Assembly: GCA_046309815.1 (NCBI GenBank)
Contig: JBKCOJ010000006.1
Location: 4,668-68,667, forward strand
Length of the DNA: 64,000 bases
Reading direction: 5' to 3'
Source of the DNA: CAITNM01 sp021298215
GTDB taxonomy: Bacteria; Pseudomonadota; Alphaproteobacteria; Paracaedibacterales; CAITNM01
Shown: positions 26,345 through 35,494 of the stretch, piece by piece
How positions within the stretch are numbered: the first letter of the stretch is position 1
How the letters are laid out: each line of letters begins with the position of its first letter
The notes under the pieces: model-generated
What the model was told of the DNA's origin: nothing
Seen by the model: only the letters and a program-made list of their open reading frames with translations
Databases searched by the model: none
Position numbers and translations under genes: made by a program

Positions 26345-27187
26345 ATGAAACAAGGATTTAAAGACCTCAAGCTTGGAAACTTAACGTTCCAGCGTAATGC
26401 TCTTGCGGGACTTGCTAGTGTTTTACTTTTGATCACTCTATTACAAACTATTTTCCTATTTCTTAAAAACGAAAAAATCATCATTTTACCGCCGGAGACG
26501 AAACAATCCTTTTGGATTGAGGGGAATAAGTTTTCCCCCATCTACTTAGAAGAGCAAGCGATCTTCTTCGCACACTTACTGCTTGATGTAAGTCACTCCA
26601 ATATTTTGTCCCAAGGCGAAATCCTCTTACGCTACACCGATTCTAGTGCCCATGAAATCCTCAAAACTCGTTTGTTTAAGGAAGAGGCGCGGCTTAAGCG
26701 TGATAATGTCTCGATGAAGTTTGAAATGATTGAATGCGAAGTCTTTCCGGGTCAGCTGATGCTTGAATTAACCGGCGATTTACATGCATATGTTGCTCAT
26801 AAGAAGATTAGCACCCACCGTGAAACCTACCGAGTGGATTTTACCAGTCGTAGTGGGCGGTTATTTTTAAAGTCTTTTGATGTCATTAAGTCCGATAATA
26901 AAGATTTAGCGCATCTTTCAGTGGAGGAAAATGCTGTTGAAGAGGATGTTTCAGCTCATGAGAATCAACCTCATACTGAATCTAAAGAGTTTCGGTCGCA
27001 AAGCCTTCTCGTTTCCTCTAGTGAAGAAACGCCAGCTTCTTTAATGAATCCAACTGCTGAGGCAATTGACAAAGACCCTAAGAGTACAGAGGGAGGAGTT
27101 ATGAATCCATCCGATTCGTCATCTTCCATTGCTCCTCTTGCACCACCAGTTGTTAGCTCATCTATTCAGGAGAATTCTCATGCATAA
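26345..27187 (+). CDS. traE: TraE, inner-membrane component of the F-type secretion channel
   Basis: A 280-residue VirB8-related protein with one N-terminal membrane helix (ALAGLASVLLLITLLQTIFLFL, residues about 19-40). A periplasmic domain includes KKISTHRETYRVDFTSRSGRLFLKSF. TraE of F is about 190 residues; here a Ser/Glu/Pro-rich low-complexity tail of about 90 residues is added. It overlaps traK by 8 bases. Confidence 0.87.
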   Translation: MKQGFKDLKLGNLTFQRNALAGLASVLLLITLLQTIFLFLKNEKIIILPPETKQSFWIEGNKFSPIYLEEQAIFFAHLLLDVSHSNILSQGEILLRYTDSSAHEILKTRLFKEEARLKRDNVSMKFEMIECEVFPGQLMLELTGDLHAYVAHKKISTHRETYRVDFTSRSGRLFLKSFDVIKSDNKDLAHLSVEENAVEEDVSAHENQPHTESKEFRSQSLLVSSSEETPASLMNPTAEAIDKDPKSTEGGVMNPSDSSSSIAPLAPPVVSSSIQENSHA

Positions 27188-27944
27188 ACGTATTACTTTT
27201 GTGGTGGCTCTTTTCTCGTTCATCGCAACCTTAGAAGCAAGCGCTTCTCAATCATTGCCGATGCATCCCGATAAGCGGATTAAGGCAACCATTTCTAATG
27301 ACTCAATGAACCGTATCGCTGTAGCCAATGATCGGATCACGCAAGTGTTTGGGGATGAGCAAGCGTATGAATCTCAAACCGAAGAGAGTACAGGTCAAGT
27401 TTTTCTTAAGCCAACCCAGGAAAATGGAAATAAGGCTTTAGCGATTACCTTGATTACCGAAAGTGGGGCAACGCAAGACATGACGTTGGAGCCTAGTACC
27501 CGCGATGCAGCGACGATTATCTTAAAAAATTCTGTTGCAGCTTCGCCTTCTCAGCATGGTGGAGGGTCCCCTGGTCAAGTAGGTACTATGATGCCGACCA
27601 CTTATGGTATGGGGCAGGGCATGGGACAACACCATGGGTATTCGCCTCAGTCGTTTCAGGAGCAGGTTATTCAAGCGATGAAACTCTTAGTAAGTGGTCA
27701 AGCTCCAACTATAGAAGTGGAAGATTTTACACGCACCGGGCCCAAAGGCGTTGAGCTTGGGTTGATGGCTGCTTATATGATCGGATTCCTTAAGGGCTAT
27801 AAAATTGAAATTAAAAACACCAGTGGAGCTCCTTTGGAGCTTTTAGAGAAAGATTTTTATCGAACGGGTGACGTGGCAATTTTCTTTGACAAACGATTCG
27901 TAGGCACGGGAGAAGCCGCAACCTTTTACGTGGTAGGGTATTGA
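27180..27944 (+). CDS. traK: TraK, secretin-like outer-membrane component
   Basis: A 254-residue VirB9-type protein with a signal peptide (ITFVVALFSFIATLEASAS). The ATG at 27180 lies inside the traE end and is preceded by CAGGAGAA, so it is preferred over 27129. RIKATISNDSMNRIAVANDRITQVFGDE and the C-terminal FYRTGDVAIFFDKRFVGTGEAATFYVVG are typical TraK strands. A Gly/Gln/Met-rich linker lies in the middle. It forms the outer core with TraB and TraV. Confidence 0.9.
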   Translation: MHKRITFVVALFSFIATLEASASQSLPMHPDKRIKATISNDSMNRIAVANDRITQVFGDEQAYESQTEESTGQVFLKPTQENGNKALAITLITESGATQDMTLEPSTRDAATIILKNSVAASPSQHGGGSPGQVGTMMPTTYGMGQGMGQHHGYSPQSFQEQVIQAMKLLVSGQAPTIEVEDFTRTGPKGVELGLMAAYMIGFLKGYKIEIKNTSGAPLELLEKDFYRTGDVAIFFDKRFVGTGEAATFYVVGY

Positions 27945-29302
27945 TGGAAAACGGTCCTATTGCTTCTTCGATCGCAAAGCTTCGTAAAAGGGTACAATCG
28001 TTTTGGTTAGCTGGCGTTATTGCGGCGGTACTTTTGGCTGTTACAGGCGTATGGGTTGCTGTTTCACATCAAACGCCTGTTGCAGTAAAGAAACCAAAGA
28101 GCTACAAAGCTCCCGTTACCAGTGGTGCTTCACGATTAAATAGCAAAGAAGTTTGGGCCGAGAAGTTTACCAACGATGTCGATCATCAAACAAAACGCAT
28201 TGATGCATTAGAAAAGGCCTTAGAAAAACTCCTTGAAATCAATCAACAACGTCCTCAAGCAGTTCCGCAAGCACAAGTACCTTCTCAACAAATGGTTCCG
28301 CAAGGAATGGGAGCGGTGCCAGAGCTTCGGAACGAGATACGACAGGTTCATGAAACGACTGCAGCGGAGCAAGATTTTGTACAACCGAGTGGGCCAAATG
28401 GAACGCCGCAGGCTCAATCCCAAGTTGCTGCCGTTAAGACACCGATTCAACCGAAGCGTTTCCGCTCGAAAGGGATTCAACGCTTAACCGTCGCGCTTAC
28501 GAACAGCAAAAAGAATAAAGCCTTAAAAACCGTTGATAATACAATTCCTGCCGGAGCGTTTGCAGGGGCTGTGATGGTGGGTGGCGTCGATGCATCCACC
28601 AGTATTCAGGCAAGTTCGGATCCAAGACCTGTTCTTTTACGGGTGACAGATCCAGGAACCTTACCGCGTAAATTTAAGAGTGATCTGTGTGGTTGTCACG
28701 TCTTGGCCGCTTGTTATGGCGATATTTCGTCGGAACGGGTGTACATGCGCCTTGAAAAACTCACCTGCACCGAACGTAAAACCGGCGAGCTCGTAGAAAT
28801 GAATGTCAATGGCTACGTTGCCGGAGAGGATGGCAGAGCAGGACTTCGGGGTGTGGTGGTGGATCGTGCGGGCGAGAGTATGCGCAACGCAGCAGTGGGT
28901 GGATTCTTATCGGGGATGGGCGGATTTTTAAGCCAATCACGTAGTCCGATCACGTTTTCTCCCTCTAATGGACTGGCAGAAACTAATCCGATGACCGATC
29001 CTCAGATCTTGAAGTTTGGAGCGGCAAAGGGTGCGAGTAATGCCTTAGAAAAATACGCGGATTTTTACATTAAACGCGCAGAGCAAATGCAACCAATAAT
29101 CCAAATTCAGGCGGGTCGTAGGGTTGATATCGTCTTTACCCAAGGGGTTGCTTTTGAAGACTCGGCCGCTCGTGGGGCAATGATTAAGGTCAACGACCAG
29201 CAACGCTTAAGTCAAATTCATGATACCTCAGAACCACCTCATAAGTCTGTGGAGGCTTGGGTTCCAGAGAGTAGAGGTCAAGCATCAGAGGCTCGACAGT
29301 AA
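27944..29302 (+). CDS. traB: TraB, channel scaffold protein spanning the envelope
   Basis: A 452-residue VirB10-type protein. A membrane helix near residues 19-40 (FWLAGVIAAVLLAVTGVWVAV) is followed by a coiled coil (VDHQTKRIDALEKALEKLLEI), a Pro/Gln-rich stretch and the conserved C-terminal domain (NTIPAGAFAGAVMVGGVDAS...CHVLAACYGDISSERVYMRLEKLTC). Its start overlaps the traK stop by one base. It links inner- and outer-membrane parts of the F-type apparatus. Confidence 0.92.
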   Translation: MENGPIASSIAKLRKRVQSFWLAGVIAAVLLAVTGVWVAVSHQTPVAVKKPKSYKAPVTSGASRLNSKEVWAEKFTNDVDHQTKRIDALEKALEKLLEINQQRPQAVPQAQVPSQQMVPQGMGAVPELRNEIRQVHETTAAEQDFVQPSGPNGTPQAQSQVAAVKTPIQPKRFRSKGIQRLTVALTNSKKNKALKTVDNTIPAGAFAGAVMVGGVDASTSIQASSDPRPVLLRVTDPGTLPRKFKSDLCGCHVLAACYGDISSERVYMRLEKLTCTERKTGELVEMNVNGYVAGEDGRAGLRGVVVDRAGESMRNAAVGGFLSGMGGFLSQSRSPITFSPSNGLAETNPMTDPQILKFGAAKGASNALEKYADFYIKRAEQMQPIIQIQAGRRVDIVFTQGVAFEDSAARGAMIKVNDQQRLSQIHDTSEPPHKSVEAWVPESRGQASEARQ

Positions 29303-29315
29303 GGAAGGAAAAATT

Positions 29316-29774
29316 ATGCACCATACGTATAACAGAACAAAAAAGTTTTCGTTTCTAGGATCCCTTTTAGGATTAACCGCGTGTAGTACGGCCTCGGAAA
29401 GTTTTGACACCGAGGCAACAAAAGGAGTAGGAGCTAAATCCATCTCGGAGGTTAATCGCATGATTGACCGTGGGGAAATCTCCGGTGTTTCTTCAGATGA
29501 AAGAGCTAGTAAAACGGTGACACCCCTTGTCTTCACCGCCCCGTTACCATCGCCTTCACTAACCCCAATCGTTCTCTCCGATAACACGGTGATTCACCGA
29601 CAAGCCGAACAGGTGATGCGGATTTGGATTGCGCCCTTTCAAGATCAACAGGGTAACTTCTATGAAGCATCCGTCGTGCACACCGTACATCGCCCGAGCT
29701 TTTGGTCGGCGCAAATGTTAGCGCCGCAAGCGACACCCGTGTTTTTAGATGCACAACACCGAGACGCGGTGTAA
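29316..29774 (+). CDS. traV: TraV, outer-membrane lipoprotein of the F-type channel
   Basis: A 152-residue lipoprotein. The ATG at 29316 is preceded by AAGGAAGG. The signal ends in a lipobox (LLGLTAC, lipidated Cys at about residue 23). The C-terminal part RQAEQVMRIWIAPFQDQQGNFYEASVVHTVHRPSFW matches TraV. It forms the outer-membrane ring with TraK and TraB. Confidence 0.88.
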   Translation: MHHTYNRTKKFSFLGSLLGLTACSTASESFDTEATKGVGAKSISEVNRMIDRGEISGVSSDERASKTVTPLVFTAPLPSPSLTPIVLSDNTVIHRQAEQVMRIWIAPFQDQQGNFYEASVVHTVHRPSFWSAQMLAPQATPVFLDAQHRDAV

Positions 29775-29777
29775 GTC

Positions 29778-31901
29778 ATGGCTTTAGAAAAGCTTGGCCG
29801 GAAACTGATTGCTTTATTGGGGGGAGGAAATGAGGCCCCGAAGACATCGTCCTTTAAACGCTTTTGGCAAGAATCGGCTCAGTTTCATAAAATTTGCGAT
29901 TTACTTCCTTATGATGCCTATGATCGTAAGACCAAGTTATTTTATTCCGATGAAACCGTCGGATTTGTCATCGAAACCCAACCTTTGGTGGGGTCATCGG
30001 TAGAGATGCAAAAGGAGTTAGAAAATATCTTTGCCGTAGCGTTGCCCGAAGGCAGTTCGTTTCAAGTGATGCTGTGGGCAGATCCTCATGTAGGCGATCA
30101 GTTAGATGCGTACGTTGACGCACGTAAAAACGCGCCTAATGCGTCTTCTATGCTGATTAAAATGTCAGAAAAACGTGCCGAATATCTGAAGTCCTTTGCG
30201 TACGAGTCGCCGTTTAAACCGTTTACGGTGCGTAACTTTCGGTGTTTTTTTAGTATTTCGTTACGACGCACCGAGAGTCGACGTGATGATGAAGAGATCT
30301 GTGAACGGATTAAAAGCCAACTCATGACGACCCTAGAAATGTTAAGCATTCCCGGAGTGGTCTGGGGACCTGAGGAATTATTATCAACCCTTGATGGTAT
30401 TCTTAATCACCGTATTGGTCAGGTAAAGGCGCCAAAGATTCGTTGGAACGCTTTTCAGCGACTTAGTGATCACTTGAGTTGCAATGAGTCCGATCTAAAG
30501 GTAAAGAAGGACGAGCTCCTGCTGCATGATGAAACCGTAACAGTACGCACCTATAACGTTCGTTCCTGGCCAAACATGTGGTCGTTGCATGCCATGAGTG
30601 AGCTCATTGGCGACGAGAATCGAGATCAAGCGCAGATTCCTTGTCCGTTTATCATCCACTATGGACTAACGATCCCTGTACAGGATAAACAAAAAACCAA
30701 GTTCCTTGCTAAAGCTTCTTGGGTGGAAAAGCAAGCAGCTTCTCCTCTTGCTAAGTACATCGGTGAGAGTAAACGAGAAGCGGAAGAATTGGCGTTTTTA
30801 CGCGAAGAAGTGAATAAGGATGAGCGCATTGTGCAAACGCACTTTGGCGTGATCCTGATGGCTAAACCAGAAGAAATTGATAACGCCGAACAAATCCTTA
30901 ATAACCTTTTTATCTCCAAAGAATGGAAACTCGAGAAGAACAAGTACCTGCATCTGCCGATGTTTTTAAGCAGCTTTCCCTGCATGTGGGGACATTCCTA
31001 TGTGCAAGCTCTCTTATATGCACAAAAGCTTAAAACCACCGTCTCAACCGAATCGGGGAATTTGCTGCCGATTCAAGGAGAATGGAAGGGGACCAAAACA
31101 CCTGGCATGTTGTTGGTGGGAAAGCGTGGACAGGTTAAGACTTGGTCGCCCTTTGATAATGACGCCGGTAATTATAATGTGGCAGTGGTTGGGCGTTCAG
31201 GGTCGGGGAAATCGGTCTTTATGCAAGAAATGGTAGCAAGCATGAAGGCCATTGGGGGAAGGGTCTTTATCTTTGATGTCGGTAGGTCCTTTGAAAAACT
31301 CTGTGAAATCTTAAGTGGTGAGTTTATGGAGTTTAGTGCCGAGACCTCTTTATGCATCAATCCGTTCTCAACGATACCGGTAGATAATCCAGAGGTAGCT
31401 CAAGAAGCGCTGTCGATGCTAAAATCTGTCCTTCCGCTGATGGCAGCACCTAAGCACGGCGTATCGGATAAGGGGGCCTCGCTTCTAGAGCAAGCGATGT
31501 TAGAGAGCTGGAACGCACATAAAAATGACACCACCATCACGCATATTGCCGAGTGGTTACTCGCCCATAAAGATAAAGAAGCCCAAGACCTAGGAATGAG
31601 TCTCTTCCCGTACACCAAAGAGGGAAGCTATGGACGCTTCTTCAATGGTCCAAGCACGGTGAATTTAGATAACCCGTTCATTGTGATTGAAATGGAAGAA
31701 TTAAAAGAGCGTAAAGATCTGCAAGCGGTGGTGGTGCAGATGTTGATCGTCAACATCACTAACAAGATGTTCTTAGGCGATCGTAAAACGCCGTTTCAGA
31801 TTGTCTTTGATGAAGCTTGGGTCTCCTTCAAGGCGGGCAGGGTGGAAGCTTTATGGAAATGCTGGCACGACGTTTACGTAAATACCGTGGTGGCTTGGTA
31901 G
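29778..31901 (+). CDS. traC: TraC ATPase, N-terminal 700 residues (frameshifted gene)
   Basis: A VirB4-family ATPase that energises pilus assembly. Walker A is GRSGSGKS (about 471-478) and Walker B is IVFDEAW (about 675-681). Just after DEAW the frame changes. Adding one G to the GGG at 31818-31820 would give AWGLLQGGQGGSFMEMLARRLRKYRGG, the normal TraC continuation, which is found in the other frame from 31817 to 32317. As given, the frame ends 26 codons later in unrelated residues. The cause may be a true mutation, recoding or a homopolymer sequencing error. Confidence 0.85.
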   Translation: MALEKLGRKLIALLGGGNEAPKTSSFKRFWQESAQFHKICDLLPYDAYDRKTKLFYSDETVGFVIETQPLVGSSVEMQKELENIFAVALPEGSSFQVMLWADPHVGDQLDAYVDARKNAPNASSMLIKMSEKRAEYLKSFAYESPFKPFTVRNFRCFFSISLRRTESRRDDEEICERIKSQLMTTLEMLSIPGVVWGPEELLSTLDGILNHRIGQVKAPKIRWNAFQRLSDHLSCNESDLKVKKDELLLHDETVTVRTYNVRSWPNMWSLHAMSELIGDENRDQAQIPCPFIIHYGLTIPVQDKQKTKFLAKASWVEKQAASPLAKYIGESKREAEELAFLREEVNKDERIVQTHFGVILMAKPEEIDNAEQILNNLFISKEWKLEKNKYLHLPMFLSSFPCMWGHSYVQALLYAQKLKTTVSTESGNLLPIQGEWKGTKTPGMLLVGKRGQVKTWSPFDNDAGNYNVAVVGRSGSGKSVFMQEMVASMKAIGGRVFIFDVGRSFEKLCEILSGEFMEFSAETSLCINPFSTIPVDNPEVAQEALSMLKSVLPLMAAPKHGVSDKGASLLEQAMLESWNAHKNDTTITHIAEWLLAHKDKEAQDLGMSLFPYTKEGSYGRFFNGPSTVNLDNPFIVIEMEELKERKDLQAVVVQMLIVNITNKMFLGDRKTPFQIVFDEAWVSFKAGRVEALWKCWHDVYVNTVVAW

Positions 31902-32317
31902 TGGGCACCCAAAGCCTTAATGACTTTTATCAAAGCCCAGGAGCTCGTGCTGTTTTTGAAAATAGCGACACGCTTTGCATGTTATCGCAACGTGAAGAAG
32001 CGATTGATTTGCTTAAAGAACAAAAGCGAATTTCGATGACACCGCAAAAGGAAGCCCAGCTCAAATCCGTCAAAACGAAGCAGGGTCAATATGCGGAAAT
32101 CGCGGTTATTACCCCTCAAGGGTATTCGATTGAGCGTCTGCCTTTAGATCCATTTTCGTTAGTGGTCTATTCAACGAAACCAGAAGAGTATGCCGCCGCA
32201 AAAGATCTAAAAAACCGAGGGCTCACCATGGAAGAAGCAGTTTCTACCATTGTTGCCGCGAGAAAGAAAATGAAGAACCCCAACTATCAACACTACATTG
32301 AGGAGAAAGCGGCATGA
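31817..32317 (+). CDS. traC: TraC, C-terminal part in the shifted frame
   Basis: This frame supplies the missing 166 residues of TraC: EMLARRLRKYRGGLVVGTQSLNDFYQSPGARAVFENSDTLCML is the conserved region after Walker B, including the VGTQS motif. It starts at a TTG inside traC with no ribosome binding site, so it is probably not made alone. Repaired, TraC would be about 845 residues, normal for the family. The stop overlaps the trbI start by 4 bases. Confidence 0.8.
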   Translation: MGLLQGGQGGSFMEMLARRLRKYRGGLVVGTQSLNDFYQSPGARAVFENSDTLCMLSQREEAIDLLKEQKRISMTPQKEAQLKSVKTKQGQYAEIAVITPQGYSIERLPLDPFSLVVYSTKPEEYAAAKDLKNRGLTMEEAVSTIVAARKKMKNPNYQHYIEEKAA

Positions 32318-32673
32318 CAACCAATCCAAAAATCCAACGTATTCTCAGTTTAGTAGCCATTAGTCTAAGTTTGGTAACAATTATTGTTGATCAATGTAAA
32401 GAATCTCGATTCGCTACTGTAGACATGGGGCAATTAATCAATCTTCAAGCAGCTCAGCTTGGTCAACAGTATCCTGATGGCAAGGTGCCAACGGCGGTGA
32501 TGCAGCATCTTATTGCTGATCTTAAAGATCGGATTAAAGAAGTAGCTCAAGAGAAAAAGGTCATCCTTCTAGCGAAAGGAGCTGTTTTAAACGATAGCTT
32601 GCCGGATTATACGGAGCTCCTCAATGAATCGTTGGCATCGCAAGCAGAAGAACAAGAAAAGGAAGAGGATTAA
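32314..32673 (+). CDS. trbI: TrbI-like F-type transfer protein
   Basis: A 119-residue protein with one N-terminal membrane helix (ILSLVAISLSLVTIIVDQC) and a charged helical domain (VDMGQLINLQAAQL...LKDRIKEVAQEKKVILLAKGAVL). This organisation and its position between traC and traW match TrbI, an inner-membrane protein that affects pilus retraction in F. Start and stop fit tight operon spacing. Confidence 0.8.
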   Translation: MTTNPKIQRILSLVAISLSLVTIIVDQCKESRFATVDMGQLINLQAAQLGQQYPDGKVPTAVMQHLIADLKDRIKEVAQEKKVILLAKGAVLNDSLPDYTELLNESLASQAEEQEKEED

Positions 32674-32676
32674 AGG

Positions 32677-33192
32677 ATGAGTATACCTATAACTATAGCT
32701 GCTCCGATATTTACTTGGTTAAAGCCATGCTTTACAAAAGCTTCCCTGAAGAGAGGGATAAAGGGATTCGTTCTTACTTTTTTAGGTATAGGGTTCTTGG
32801 GTGAGCATCTTCATGTGATTAAAAACACAACGCATTCGATGCCGGAACGTTACTTTGTGCATTTTTCTCATCTTAAGCCAAAACGGGGTGACATTACCTT
32901 GGTCTATAACACCTTTACCCAAGGCAACTTGATTAAACGGATCATTGGCGAAGAGGGAGACAAGGTTTCTTACGATAAGCAGGGGGAGATTTGGGTTGGT
33001 AATAAACGTGTTGGGAAGGTATATCCGACAACACGTGATGGCAGACCGCTTCGCCCGATCCCGACGCTCGTTATTCCTAAGGGCTATGTGTTTTTATATG
33101 CACCCCATCCAAGGAGTTTTGATTCTCGGTATAGGGAAGTGGGGTTGGTGCATCGTCACCAATTACAGGGTCGCTTAATCGCGGTGGTGTAA
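32677..33192 (+). CDS. S26-family signal peptidase (TraF-type) of the conjugation system
   Basis: A 171-residue serine peptidase with an N-terminal membrane segment (GFVLTFLGIGFLG). The catalytic serine lies in NTTHSMP (about residue 55) and the lysine in LIKRIIG (about 87), the Ser/Lys pair of the LepB/TraF family. The C-terminus has VFLYAPHPRSFDSRY...LQGRL. F plasmid lacks this gene here, but F-like systems of the SXT and R27 groups have one. It probably matures pilin or other exported transfer proteins. Confidence 0.88.
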   Translation: MSIPITIAAPIFTWLKPCFTKASLKRGIKGFVLTFLGIGFLGEHLHVIKNTTHSMPERYFVHFSHLKPKRGDITLVYNTFTQGNLIKRIIGEEGDKVSYDKQGEIWVGNKRVGKVYPTTRDGRPLRPIPTLVIPKGYVFLYAPHPRSFDSRYREVGLVHRHQLQGRLIAVV

Positions 33193-33197
33193 AGCAT

Positions 33198-33884
33198 ATG
33201 GCAAAAACCTGGTTGATATTTTTCTTCTTGATAGAAATGTGTTTGAGAGCTGCTCAAGCAAAGGACTTGGGAACCTTTGGCGCAATGTTTCCTATTGAAG
33301 AAAACAACTTGCTTGACGTGATTCAAGCACGGCTTGCCAAGCTACAGCAGGAGGGGACATTGGAGAGGCATCAGCAAAATATCCAAAGCAAGGTTAAAAA
33401 ACGCATAGAGAGACCTCAAGCGGTTGAAGGGATTATCCATACCGTACAACCACGCACCTATACCTTTGATCCTTCCATTACCGTGACTAAAGACCTTAAA
33501 GATCATCAAGGCACCGTTTTTTACCAAAAGGGACAACGGGTAAATCCATTGGAAACACGAGCATTAACTAAATCCTTACTCTTCATTGATGGAGATGAAT
33601 CCACGCATCTGACCTGGGCGTTTTTTATGCTGAAAGGTCATCCCCTTGCCAAAGTAATTTTGGTGAAAGGGGCTCCTTTGCAGATGATGAAAGATCTTGG
33701 GATCCCGATTTTTTTTGATCAGTTTGGCAAGATCACCCATAAGCTTGGTATTAAACAAGTGCCGGCCATCGTTACCCAAGAGGGAATGCTTCTTAAAGTC
33801 GAAGAACAGAAGGCGGATGCAGATAGCTTAGTAGCAACACGTCACCAAGAAACTAGATCCATAAATGCAAAAACGAGGAGATAA
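33198..33884 (+). CDS. traW: TraW, periplasmic pilus assembly protein
   Basis: A 228-residue protein with a signal peptide (WLIFFFLIEMCLRAAQAKD). The family features are KDLGTFGAMFPIEENNLLDVIQARL near the N-terminus and LLFIDGDESTHLTWAF...VKGAPLQMMKDLGIPIFFDQFGKITHKLGIKQVPAIVTQEG at the C-terminus. It acts with TraU and TrbC in pilus assembly. Confidence 0.92.
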   Translation: MAKTWLIFFFLIEMCLRAAQAKDLGTFGAMFPIEENNLLDVIQARLAKLQQEGTLERHQQNIQSKVKKRIERPQAVEGIIHTVQPRTYTFDPSITVTKDLKDHQGTVFYQKGQRVNPLETRALTKSLLFIDGDESTHLTWAFFMLKGHPLAKVILVKGAPLQMMKDLGIPIFFDQFGKITHKLGIKQVPAIVTQEGMLLKVEEQKADADSLVATRHQETRSINAKTRR

Positions 33885-33887
33885 GAC

Positions 33888-34874
33888 GTGATCAAACGAT
33901 TCCTTCTCTGCATCATGATTGTCCACAGCACGCTTGTAACCGCCAAGTGCGTGGGCAGGTTTGTGAATCCGATTTCCGATATCTGCTGGAGTTGTATTTT
34001 TCCCATCACCATTGGCGGCATGCGCGTCTCCGCTAGTGGTGAAGATACCTCAAACCCCCGACAAATTTTATGTACCTGTTCTAAACCGATTCCAAGAGTA
34101 GGGATTCCTATTTCATTTTGGGAGCCGGTGCGTATGGTGGATGTTACGCGTACCCCATACTGTCTAGTTAATATGGGCGGCATTCAGATGATGGAACGCG
34201 GTGTGCAAGGTGCTGGCTCGGTAGAAAACGGTCACCAAACCCGTAACACCTCGCGCATGCGTGATTCCTTCTATCAAGTGCATTGGTATATGTACCCCGT
34301 CTTGTATTGGTTAGAACTGATTGTTGACCTGGTCTGCATGGAAAAAGGCGATGTCGATCTTGCCTACATCACTGAGCTTGATCCCTTATGGAACGATGAT
34401 GAGACGGCGTTTATTCTCAATCCGGAAGCTGTCTTATTTGCTAATCCGATTGCGCAAGCGGCGTGTGCGGCAGACTGTGTGATGGCAAGCGCTGGGTTTG
34501 GTCGAGATGAACTGTTTTGGTGTGGGGGATGTCAGGGGAGTATGTATCCTTTTAGTGGCTCTATCCCAGCACACGTCGGAGGGGTGCAAGCTAGCTTATT
34601 AGCGTTACAACGCATGATTGCCAAATTACATCGGGAAGGATTGCTTTGGGGCACCGTCGGTCGTGATGCCTGGTGTGATCGGTATCCGATGCCGATTATT
34701 AAAAAGACGCAATACAAAACGCAAATGCTTTATCCCACTCCATCAACGGGATCACGCCAGTGTCATCCGCTCGGTCGAACCGAAGTGATATGGGGAAGTG
34801 GTAAAGAGTTTCCCTACCAAGGGGAGGATTTTGGGTATTTGATTTGGAGAAAAAGATCGTGTTGCTTGCTCTAA
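33888..34874 (+). CDS. traU: TraU, periplasmic DNA-transfer/pilus protein
   Basis: A 328-residue Cys-rich periplasmic protein. The GTG start at 33888 is preceded by CGAGGAG. After the signal peptide it reads KCVGRFVNPISDICWSCIFPITIGG, the canonical TraU opening, and later FANPIAQAACAADCVMAS and GCQGSMYPFSG. It stabilises mating-pair and pilus functions. Its end overlaps the trbC start region by 31 bases. Confidence 0.93.
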   Translation: MIKRFLLCIMIVHSTLVTAKCVGRFVNPISDICWSCIFPITIGGMRVSASGEDTSNPRQILCTCSKPIPRVGIPISFWEPVRMVDVTRTPYCLVNMGGIQMMERGVQGAGSVENGHQTRNTSRMRDSFYQVHWYMYPVLYWLELIVDLVCMEKGDVDLAYITELDPLWNDDETAFILNPEAVLFANPIAQAACAADCVMASAGFGRDELFWCGGCQGSMYPFSGSIPAHVGGVQASLLALQRMIAKLHREGLLWGTVGRDAWCDRYPMPIIKKTQYKTQMLYPTPSTGSRQCHPLGRTEVIWGSGKEFPYQGEDFGYLIWRKRSCCLL

Positions 34875-35494
34875 TTCTAAGCGTTTGCTTATCTCTTCTT
34901 TCTCTCCTTGAGGCGGCGGCTCCAACTCAAGCAAAACCCGATCTGCAGAAGGTGTATAACGACGCGTTAAGTTGGAGTAAAGACAAACTCAAAGAGATGC
35001 CGAACACGCAACAAAGTGCGGCGATTGTTAATTCCTCAACAATAGGTGTATGCCGTGGCCAACAAGACGATAAAGGAGAACTCGCTATTGCGCCTGGATG
35101 TCCTAAGAAAAACCGAACCGAAATAGAACAAGAGCACCACGCTCATATAACCATGAACAATCCAAAAATGTTGGTCTTCGTGTCGTTTTCAATGCCCAAA
35201 GCAAGCCTAAATGCTCTTGCCAAGGAAGCGGAAAAGTTTGGAGCGGTATTGGTGATGAGGGGACTTAAAGGGGATTCGTTTAAAGAGACGCAAGCTGCAT
35301 TTCAATCCTTAGGCGAAGAAGAGAGGTCAGGTATTGAGATCAACCCTGAACTCTTTGAAACCTATAAAGTCCAGCAAGTGCCAGTGTTTGTAAAGGTTAG
35401 AACTACCCCAGAAGGAGACCTTCAAGAAATCGGGCGATTATCTGGAAATGTGTCGCTTACGTTTGCTGCACAAAAACTGCAGGACGTGTCATGA
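34844..35494 (+). CDS. trbC: TrbC, F-type pilus assembly protein
   Basis: A 216-residue periplasmic protein with a signal peptide (VLLALILSVCLSLLSLLEAAA). The conserved core is MLVFVSFSMPKASLNALAKEAEKFGAVLVMRGL followed by FETYKVQQVPVFV, a thioredoxin-like layout. No ATG is available: TTG at 34844 is used here and GTG at 34859 is possible; the GGGGAGG at 34821 is rather far from both. It works with TraW. Confidence 0.88.
   Translation: MEKKIVLLALILSVCLSLLSLLEAAAPTQAKPDLQKVYNDALSWSKDKLKEMPNTQQSAAIVNSSTIGVCRGQQDDKGELAIAPGCPKKNRTEIEQEHHAHITMNNPKMLVFVSFSMPKASLNALAKEAEKFGAVLVMRGLKGDSFKETQAAFQSLGEEERSGIEINPELFETYKVQQVPVFVKVRTTPEGDLQEIGRLSGNVSLTFAAQKLQDVS

Noticed and set aside
31801..31830. Programmed -1 frameshift in traC
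   Set aside because: No X-XXY-YYZ slippery heptamer in the needed phase was seen and there is no obvious downstream stem-loop; a one-base deletion is simpler.
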